Shown piece after piece: positions 29,220 through 34,624 of a stretch of DNA of 34,624 nucleotides (position 1 is its first letter; each line of letters opens with the position of its first letter). The notes under the pieces were generated by a model. That model worked only from the letters and a program-made list of their open reading frames with translations, had not been told where the DNA came from and did not search any database. Source of the stretch: CAYZPB01 sp964568525 (GTDB lineage Bacteria > Bacillota > Bacilli > Tepidibacillales > Tepidibacillaceae). A program made the translations under genes and the position numbers. The stretch is from positions 1 to 34,624 of the forward strand of contig CAZMPM010000011.1 of assembly GCA_964568525.1 (NCBI GenBank). Direction: 5' to 3'.

Positions 29220-31772
29220 ATGGAGAGGAAAGTAACGAAGCTGGAAGGCTTAAGTGAAAAGATCTTCCTAGACCGCTACGCGCTAAAGGATGAAATCGGT
29301 GAACATTTCTTTCGTGGCAATACTGTTATTGTCCAGACATTGGATGATCCTAAGTTTCCGAAAAAGGAAGTCGGAGAGATTGTTGGGGTAACTGGCGAAA
29401 AATATCAGGTGAAGCTACGTAACGGTGAAGTCATCGATACGACAAAAGATAAGATGAAGCGCGCTATCGAGACCACACCTGAACACTTGTGGGATCGACT
29501 CGCTACAGCAATTTCTGCGGTTGAGGTGCCGGAAAAACAAGACGAATGGCGTGAGAAATTTCGCGATGTGCTTGACGATTGGAAACTAGTGCCGGCAGGG
29601 AGAATTGCCGCTGGCGCCGGTACTAACGAACAACTAACATTATTTAACTGCTATGTTATTCCTTCGCCGAAGGACAGTCGTGGTGGAATTATGGCGACTT
29701 TATCAGAAATGACTGAAATTATGTCCCGAGGTGGCGGTGTGGGTGTTAATCTCTCTTCACTTCGCCCGAGGAGAGGCGTTGTAAGGGGCGTGAACGGCTC
29801 CTCCAGCGGTTCTGTTTCTTGGGGTGGTTTATTTAGTTATACGACTGGTTTAATTGAGCAAGGCGGAAGTAGGCGTGGTGCATTGATGCTGATGCTTAAC
29901 GATTGGCATCCTGATATTATGGAATTTATAACTATTAAACAGAAAAAAGATTTAATAACTAATGCTAACCTTTCAATTGGAATCAGCAATGGTTTTATGA
30001 AAGCTGTTAAAGAAGACCTAGATTGGAACTTTATTTTTCCTGATACCTCTGACCCGGAATATGATGAAGTTTGGGATGGAGATATGGAGAAGTGGCAGAG
30101 ACTTGGCAAGCCAATTAAAATTCATAAAACGATGAAAGCCCGAGAAATTTGGGACGAAATTATTGAATCTGCTTGGAAATCTGCTGAGCCAGGCATCGTC
30201 TTTATTGAACATTATAATGATCTTTCAAATAGTTGGTATTTTAACAAAATAGTTTGCACCAATCCATGTGCTGAACAGGGTTTGCCGGCATGGGGCGTGT
30301 GTAATCTTTCTTCAATTAACTTGGCTAAATTTGTTGCGGACGGTGAGGTTGATTGGGAGGCGTTAGCGGAGACAGTGAGAATTTCTGTCCGTTTTCTTGA
30401 TAACGTTATTGATGCTACACCATATCACTTCCAGCAAAACAAAGATAATCAGATGAATGAACGTCGTATTGGTCTTGGAACTATGGGACTGGCTGAGATG
30501 CTAATTAAATTAAAAATAAGATATGGCGGCGAAGAGTCGATCGAGTTTCTTGATAAACTATATAATTTTATTGCTCGCGAGGGTTATCTAGCTTCAAGTG
30601 AGATTGCTAAGGAAAAAGGTTCTTTCCTTAAATTTGATGAACAGAAATATTTACAGAGTCAATTTATTCAGCAGTTTGATGATGAGGTTAAACAAGCAAT
30701 TAGCACTAACGGCATGCGTAATGTTACTGTTCTTACTCAGGCGCCAACTGGTAGTACTGGAACAATGGTTGGCACATCAACTGGGATCGAACCTTACTTT
30801 GCTTTTGAATATATTAGACAGAGCCGTTTGGGTAATGATAAGCAATATGTTCCAATTGCTAAAGAGTGGGTTGAGGCGAATCCTGGCAAGAGACTACCGG
30901 ATTATTTTGTAACGGCGATGGAATTAAGTGCGCGCGAACATATTATTGTTCAAGCGACGATTCAGAAATGGGTTGACTCTTCAATTAGTAAAACTGCTAA
31001 TGCGCCATCAGATTTTACAGTGGAAGATACAAAGGAATTATATGAATATGCTTATAAGTTAGGATGTAAAGGTGTTACAATTTATCGCGACGGCAGCCGT
31101 GATGAACAAGTCCTTTCGCTTGAAGAGAAAGAGGATGAGTCTGAAGAAGTTAAAGTGGTACAGTCACAGGAAGCAAAAAAACTCCTTGGTCACCGCCCGA
31201 AAAAATTGGTGGGTGCTACCTACAGAATGGTAACCCCACTTGGCAAAGCCTATATTACGATTAATGATGTGGACGGCATGCCGTATGAGGTGTTTGTTAA
31301 CGTTGGGAAGGCAGGAAGCGACGTTTTCGCAATGTCTGAGGCGCTGGGACGTGTAACTACATTGTTCTTAAGATTTGGTGAGGTTCCTGGTGGGAATAAA
31401 GAGAAATTGCTAATTAAGCATCTTAAAGGGATTGGCGGTTCAGGGGCTGTTGGTTTTGGTGAGAACCGCGTTGAGTCGATTGGCGATGCGGTAGCGAAAG
31501 CGATTGAAACTCATATGGGATTTAATGATCATACAAGTAATGATAATCTGAATAATGATGATAATAATGAGGACAATGAGGGACAGCAGAAGGTAGAGGC
31601 TGCGGCTAAAGTTAGGGAACAAAAGGAAATTGGCTTCTTTATTGATAATAGCGCTGCCAAGAGGAGTGCTTCAGATTCACTTGATCTTTGCCCAACTTGT
31701 GGTAGTGCTTCGTTAGTTAATGAAGAAAATTGCAAACATTGTATTAGCTGCGGCTATACACGTTGCACGTAG
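29220..31772 (+). CDS. nrdJ: adenosylcobalamin-dependent ribonucleoside-diphosphate reductase (class II)
   Basis: 850 residues. Reduces ribonucleotides to deoxyribonucleotides with a B12-generated thiyl radical, working with or without oxygen. Visible: the substrate-site NPCAEQGLPAWGVCNLSSIN (about 348-367, Cys350 and Cys361), NERRIGLGTMGLAEML (about 413-428), APTGSTGTMVGTSTGIEP (508-525) and GVTIYRDGSR (about 621-630). A TSCPD-like domain (about 653-730) and a Cys-rich C-terminal tail with CPTC and CKHCISCGYTRC (824-849) are normal for long NrdJ. Between them a short Asn/Asp-rich stretch (about 770-790) is a flexible linker. AAGGGGAG precedes the ATG. The leader has a NrdR-like box and hairpins. 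A bidirectional terminator follows. Confidence 0.96.
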   Translation: MERKVTKLEGLSEKIFLDRYALKDEIGEHFFRGNTVIVQTLDDPKFPKKEVGEIVGVTGEKYQVKLRNGEVIDTTKDKMKRAIETTPEHLWDRLATAISAVEVPEKQDEWREKFRDVLDDWKLVPAGRIAAGAGTNEQLTLFNCYVIPSPKDSRGGIMATLSEMTEIMSRGGGVGVNLSSLRPRRGVVRGVNGSSSGSVSWGGLFSYTTGLIEQGGSRRGALMLMLNDWHPDIMEFITIKQKKDLITNANLSIGISNGFMKAVKEDLDWNFIFPDTSDPEYDEVWDGDMEKWQRLGKPIKIHKTMKAREIWDEIIESAWKSAEPGIVFIEHYNDLSNSWYFNKIVCTNPCAEQGLPAWGVCNLSSINLAKFVADGEVDWEALAETVRISVRFLDNVIDATPYHFQQNKDNQMNERRIGLGTMGLAEMLIKLKIRYGGEESIEFLDKLYNFIAREGYLASSEIAKEKGSFLKFDEQKYLQSQFIQQFDDEVKQAISTNGMRNVTVLTQAPTGSTGTMVGTSTGIEPYFAFEYIRQSRLGNDKQYVPIAKEWVEANPGKRLPDYFVTAMELSAREHIIVQATIQKWVDSSISKTANAPSDFTVEDTKELYEYAYKLGCKGVTIYRDGSRDEQVLSLEEKEDESEEVKVVQSQEAKKLLGHRPKKLVGATYRMVTPLGKAYITINDVDGMPYEVFVNVGKAGSDVFAMSEALGRVTTLFLRFGEVPGGNKEKLLIKHLKGIGGSGAVGFGENRVESIGDAVAKAIETHMGFNDHTSNDNLNNDDNNEDNEGQQKVEAAAKVREQKEIGFFIDNSAAKRSASDSLDLCPTCGSASLVNEENCKHCISCGYTRCT

Positions 31773-31800
31773 GCTAAATTGCAAGTTAATTTAAACAAAA

Positions 31801-31831
31801 AAAGACCACAGTTTTTTGCACTGTGGTCTTT
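31801..31831. terminator. bidirectional terminator, nrdJ / small gene
   Basis: AAAGACCACAG (31801-31811) pairs perfectly with CTGTGGTCTTT (31821-31831). A-run upstream and T-rich sides serve both directions. It lies between nrdJ and the minus-strand small gene. Confidence 0.85.
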
Positions 31832-31834
31832 CAA

Positions 31835-31996
31835 TTATTCATGTAGTAACGCATCGTATTCCTCTACGCGGTCAATCCAATCAAGTTCATCTTTTTTCTT
31901 TTTCTTTTTTATATTTTTCTTTGAAGTTTTACAGTTGCAACAGTCGTTATCGTTATTTTTCTTAGTCTTTGGTTTGAGAAAAAAAGCAAATTTCAT
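31835..31996 (-). CDS. small Cys/Lys-rich protein, unknown
   Basis: 53-residue gene. The ATG at 31996 is preceded by CTGGAGGTGG, a strong ribosome site, and the TAA at 31835-31837 is followed directly by a good terminator. The product starts MKFAFFLKPKT, then an Asn/Asp cluster with CCNC (Cys18, Cys19, Cys21), a run of lysines (about 31-37), and an acidic C-terminus ELDWIDRVEEYDALLHE. The three close Cys could bind metal; the Lys-rich segment could contact nucleic acid; both are inference. No signal peptide or membrane helix. I recognise no family. The gene context, a proper start, stop and terminator in the right strand, is stronger evidence than the sequence. Convergent with nrdJ and divergent from aroQ. 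Confidence 0.7.
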   Translation of the reverse strand: MKFAFFLKPKTKKNNDNDCCNCKTSKKNIKKKKKKDELDWIDRVEEYDALLHE

Positions 31997-32118
31997 TTTT
32001 TCCACCTCCAGAAATTTTCACTCTAATCGGTTATATTATCGCAATTTTTTTCTTGACTGTCTACTAATTGACTCGTTCTTATGATAAAATGATAAGCAAA
32101 AGTCTCGAGGTGATTGCG

Positions 32119-32559
32119 ATGAAGCAAATCCTAATAGTAAATGGACCCAATTTAAATTTGCTGGGAACAAGAGAAAAAGCGATTTATGGAAGTTTGACTT
32201 TAGAGGAGATCAATCACAAACTGCTGAGGGTTGCGGAAGAACATGCTTTAGAGCTTGTTTTTTTTCAGTCGAATTTCGAGGGAGAAATAATCGATATTAT
32301 TCAATCGGCTGAAGGGAAATATGCCGGCATTATCATTAATCCAGCGGCTTTCTCGCATTATAGCTACGCTATTGCAGATGCTATAGCGGCTATCTCTGTG
32401 CCGGTAATTGAGGTGCATATTTCAAATATTTATACGCGTGAGCAGTTCCGCCATAAATCTGTTGTCGCACCTGTGGCGGTCGGACAGATAACTGGTTTAG
32501 GTTATTACAGCTATGTAGCGGCGTTATTGTTTTTTGCCGAAGCAAATAAAACAAAATAA
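32119..32559 (+). CDS. aroQ: 3-dehydroquinate dehydratase, type II
   Basis: 146 residues, normal for the type II enzyme, which dehydrates 3-dehydroquinate in the shikimate pathway. VNGPNLNLLGTRE (7-19) contains the flexible-loop Arg18, the catalytic Tyr is Y23, SNFEGEIIDII (about 51-61) and IINPAAFSHYSYA (about 73-85) follow, and the catalytic His is in VIEVHISNIYTREQFR (about 96-111). I choose ATG 32119, after GAGGTGAT; the in-frame start at 32068 has no ribosome site. It is the first gene of aroQ-pepP-efp, an arrangement also seen in Bacillus. TTGACT boxes lie upstream at about 32052 and 32067, but I cannot pick a clean promoter. Confidence 0.96.
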   Translation: MKQILIVNGPNLNLLGTREKAIYGSLTLEEINHKLLRVAEEHALELVFFQSNFEGEIIDIIQSAEGKYAGIIINPAAFSHYSYAIADAIAAISVPVIEVHISNIYTREQFRHKSVVAPVAVGQITGLGYYSYVAALLFFAEANKTK

Positions 32560-32570
32560 AGGAGAGCAGG

Positions 32571-33638
32571 ATGAAAAATCGACTAGAGGCTTTACGCAAG
32601 GAATTGTTCGCCAAAGAACTAGATGCTATTCTGGTTACTAGTGCGACTAATCGAAGATATTTAACTGGGTTTACTGGTTCTGCGGGTAATGTACTCGTAA
32701 CTAAAAGTAAAGCTATCTTAATTACGGATTTCCGTTATACGGAACAAGCTGCGTTTCAAGCGCCTTTGTACGAAATAGTAATACATAAAGGATTAATTCG
32801 TGAAAAAATTGCTGAGTTGCTGATAGAAAATCAGATTACTAGAACTGGTTTTGAGGAGGAGTATGTTACATACAAGGAGTATCGCGGTTATGTTGATACT
32901 TTTGTTGGAGCAAAACTCATTCCGACTAATTCAGTTGTTGAAGGCTTGAGAATAATTAAGGATGAAAATGAATTAGTTATTATCAGAAAAGCAATTGAAA
33001 TTGCAGAGTCTGCTTTTACAAAATTGTTACCTGAAATTAAGCCAGGCGTAAGTGAGAGAGAACTGGCAATTAATCTAGAAAATTATATGCGTGAGTTGGG
33101 TGCGGAAGGGGCGTCATTCCCTATTATCCTTGCTTCAGGCAAGCGGTCAGCTTTGCCACATGGCGTTGCTTCGGATAAAGTGCTGGAGCACGGCGATTTT
33201 GTGACGTTTGACTTTGGGGCAAGTTATCAAGGTTATATTTCTGATATTACCCGTACTGTGGCAATTGGAGCGGTTGATAGAAAACAGCAGGAAATTTATC
33301 AAATAGTACTGGAGGCTCAATTGAATGGGCTTAACAATATTAAGCCGGGCATGACAGGGATTGAAGCTGATCGTTTTACGCGTGATATTATTGAAAGCTA
33401 TGGTTATGGTGAAAACTATGGGCACGGGACTGGACATGGTATTGGCATGGATGTTCATGAGGCGCCGACTGTATCAGCGCGTGGACAAGATATTCTAAAA
33501 CCGGGGATGGTTATCACAATTGAACCAGGAATCTATTTGCCTGGTTTTGGTGGAGTACGAATCGAGGATGACGCTCTGGTAACGGAAAATGGATTAGAGG
33601 TACTTACAAAGCTTACTAAAGAATTAGTGATTATATAG
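32571..33638 (+). CDS. Xaa-Pro aminopeptidase/dipeptidase family metallopeptidase
   Basis: 355 residues, creatinase-N domain plus a pita-bread peptidase (M24) domain. The N-terminal domain spans about 1-125 with TNRRYLTGFTGSAG and ITDFRYTEQA. The M24 domain has the five dinuclear-metal ligands: D214 in FDFG, D225 in SDITRT, H289 in GTGHGIGMDVHE, E318 in TIEPGIYLPGFGG, and E332 in RIEDD. It removes the N-terminal residue before proline, or splits Xaa-Pro dipeptides; the two cannot be told apart here. AAAGGAG lies before the ATG. The gene is 11 bp after aroQ and 26 bp before efp, as in yqhS-yqhT-efp of Bacillus. Confidence 0.94.
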   Translation: MKNRLEALRKELFAKELDAILVTSATNRRYLTGFTGSAGNVLVTKSKAILITDFRYTEQAAFQAPLYEIVIHKGLIREKIAELLIENQITRTGFEEEYVTYKEYRGYVDTFVGAKLIPTNSVVEGLRIIKDENELVIIRKAIEIAESAFTKLLPEIKPGVSERELAINLENYMRELGAEGASFPIILASGKRSALPHGVASDKVLEHGDFVTFDFGASYQGYISDITRTVAIGAVDRKQQEIYQIVLEAQLNGLNNIKPGMTGIEADRFTRDIIESYGYGENYGHGTGHGIGMDVHEAPTVSARGQDILKPGMVITIEPGIYLPGFGGVRIEDDALVTENGLEVLTKLTKELVII

Positions 33639-33664
33639 TAATAATTATTAGGGAGGTTGATGAG

Positions 33665-34222
33665 ATGATTTCGACGAATGATTTTAAAACAGGCGTGACA
33701 ATCGAACTTGATGGTGAGATATTTCAAATAATCGATTTTCAACACGTTAAACCAGGTAAGGGAGCAGCTTTTGTTCGTTCAAAGTTAAGAAACATGCGTA
33801 ATGGTTCCGTACAAGAAAGAACATTCCGCTCGGGTGAAAAGATCCCTAAAGCGAGGATTGAAACTAAGGAGATGCAGTATTTATATAATAGCGGTGATGA
33901 ATATACTTTTATGGATACTTCTAGCTACGAGCAAATTAATATACCAGCTGGCAGGCTACAGCATGAAATTAAGTTTCTGCTGGAGAATATGACGGTCTAT
34001 ATTGTTGATTTTCAGGGAGAAATTATCGGGATTCAGTTGCCAAATACAGTAATTCTCGAAGTGATAGAGACTGAACCGGGTGTGCGGGGCGATACAGCTC
34101 AAGGAGCGACTAAAGAAGCGAAACTTGAAACAGGCCTTGTTGTTCAAGTGCCACTCTTTATTAATACGGGCGACAAACTGATAATAGATACACGTGAAGG
34201 GAATTATGTCTCGCGTGGTTAG
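33665..34222 (+). CDS. efp: elongation factor P
   Basis: 185 residues, full length. EF-P rescues ribosomes stalled at proline runs by binding near the E site. The N-terminal KOW-like domain holds the loop HVKPGKGAAFVR with K32 at the position modified in other species (beta-lysyl or 5-aminopentanol types). The two OB domains follow with RSGEKI, EYTFMDTSSYEQ (about 79-90) and the C-terminal RGDTAQGATKEAKLETG and GDKLIIDTREGNYVSR. No epm-type modification gene is adjacent. A GGGAGG ribosome site is clear. It ends the aroQ-pepP-efp unit, with a terminator 27 bp later. Confidence 0.97.
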   Translation: MISTNDFKTGVTIELDGEIFQIIDFQHVKPGKGAAFVRSKLRNMRNGSVQERTFRSGEKIPKARIETKEMQYLYNSGDEYTFMDTSSYEQINIPAGRLQHEIKFLLENMTVYIVDFQGEIIGIQLPNTVILEVIETEPGVRGDTAQGATKEAKLETGLVVQVPLFINTGDKLIIDTREGNYVSRG

Positions 34223-34249
34223 TGAACTGTAGACGAAAAATCAATATAA

Positions 34250-34281
34250 AAAAAGCCTTATCGTTTCCGATAAGGCTTTTT
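34250..34281. terminator. bidirectional terminator after efp
   Basis: AAAAAGCCTTATCG (34250-34263) pairs perfectly with CGATAAGGCTTTTT (34268-34281), loop TTTC. It separates efp from the convergent partial gene. Confidence 0.93.
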
Positions 34282-34292
34282 GTTTAAATCAA

Positions 34293-34624
34293 TTATGGTC
34301 TAGGAGCTTTAAGAATAATTGGTCCATTCCAATCAGCAGGGACATTATATCCAAAAGTTTTTGGTGCAAATATAATGTCAGAGAAACTAGGGCTTGAACC
34401 TCTTGGCCATGCGCTCTCAACAATTGCTTTGTAAAGTAACCAGTCAGCTTCTAATTCAGTGATATTTCCTTGAGCAAATGATTTATCAGCATTAGCAACT
34501 ACCATTTGAATTAAAATAGCAGCATTTGGGTTTTTGCTCCAGTCATAGACTTCTCTAGCTGGTTTTGCTGGTGTAGTAGTACCAGGTGTAGTAGTACCAG
34601 GTGTAGTAGTACCAGGTGTAGTAG
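34293..34624 (-). CDS. partial protein with Thr-Pro-Gly repeat linker, C-terminal end
   Basis: Only the last 110 residues are visible; the gene continues beyond the right edge. The frame is open from 34624 to TAA at 34295-34293. The protein part from the edge is a linker of about four TTTPG repeats, then AKPAREVYDWSKNPNAA, a helical segment with QMVVANADKSFAQGNITELEADWLLYKAI, and a C-terminal WNGPIILKAPRP. Such Thr/Pro/Gly linkers are common in secreted or surface proteins, between a signal or domain and a C-terminal domain. I recognise no family for the tail. No sortase motif or membrane helix is present at the visible end. Surface localisation is inferred. Confidence 0.7.
   Translation of the reverse strand, partial: TTPGTTTPGTTTPGTTTPAKPAREVYDWSKNPNAAILIQMVVANADKSFAQGNITELEADWLLYKAIVESAWPRGSSPSFSDIIFAPKTFGYNVPADWNGPIILKAPRP
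34570..34624. repeat. 15-bp tandem repeat coding a TTTPG linker
   Basis: GGTGTAGTAGTACCA repeats without change at 34570, 34585 and 34600, with a further 10 bases to the edge. Each unit encodes five residues on the minus strand, so copy-number change would keep the frame. Total copy number is unknown because the window ends here. Confidence 0.95.

Noticed and set aside
31779..32084. 101-residue plus-strand ORF with a long Phe/Ser-rich run
   Set aside because: It is antisense to the lysine-rich small gene at 31835-31996 and spans a terminator; its composition is the mirror of AAA/AAG codons.
32068..32118. Upstream extension of aroQ to 32068
   Set aside because: It adds 17 non-conserved residues and no ribosome site; ATG 32119 follows GAGGTGAT and begins the conserved fold.
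34570..34624. CRISPR-like direct repeats at the right edge
   Set aside because: The units are contiguous 15-bp repeats with no spacers and lie in an open reading frame.

Overview
This AT-rich window looks like the chromosome of an anaerobic, low-GC Bacillota (Firmicutes) bacterium, more clostridial than Bacillus-like. The reasons are the dnaG-sigA-trmK order, strong AGGAGG-type ribosome binding sites, a Trp T-box leader, two DegV proteins, an RNase P RNA that reads as type A, rubrerythrin and rubredoxin-type proteins, a split-P glycine cleavage system, a B12-dependent ribonucleotide reductase and a FixABCX electron-bifurcating flavoprotein set. I cannot name the species from sequence alone.

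Layout. 1-2.2 kb: the end of dnaG, sigA and trmK. 2.2-4.0 kb: rnpB from its own promoter, then uppP and a YuiD-type phosphatase relative. 4.0-4.9 kb: a frameshifted degV on the minus strand. 5.0-8.4 kb: a short rubredoxin-like protein, a P-loop kinase resembling archaeal UPF0200 proteins, and an overlapping ABC transporter. 8.5-10.9 kb (minus): a lone trpB and a nitroreductase behind a Trp T-box leader with two antiterminator/terminator modules. 11.0-12.7 kb: a coiled-coil protein and a patatin-like lipase. 12.7-13.3 kb (minus): rubrerythrin. 13.5-17.0 kb: fixABCX, followed by a lipoprotein with a Gly-His-Ser-Cys motif. 18-22.2 kb: DUF4349 lipoprotein, intact degV, UbiX-like flavin prenyltransferase, two unknown membrane proteins and a possible structured RNA. 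22.4-28.9 kb: one long gene run, ridA-thiI-aroK-gcvT-gcvH-gcvPA-gcvPB. 29-31.8 kb: nrdJ behind a NrdR-box-like site. 31.8-32.0 kb (minus): a 53-residue Cys/Lys-rich small gene. 32.1-34.2 kb: aroQ-pepP-efp. The window ends inside a minus-strand protein whose Thr/Pro/Gly linker is encoded by 15-bp tandem repeats.

How the genes fit together. The window mixes core functions (transcription, tRNA and rRNA-linked processing, EF-P, dNTP and wall-lipid recycling) with one-carbon and amino-acid metabolism (glycine cleavage, shikimate steps, indole-to-Trp) and anaerobic redox chemistry (NADH-driven bifurcation by FixABCX, rubrerythrin, rubredoxin-like protein). I see no IS elements, phage genes, CRISPR arrays, tRNAs or ribosomal RNA genes. 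The less conventional parts are the duplicated T-box switch, the broken degV, the lipoprotein after fixX, the possible minus-strand RNA at 21.1-21.24 kb and the small genes. Most intergenic gaps carry strong hairpin terminators, many apparently bidirectional between convergent genes.
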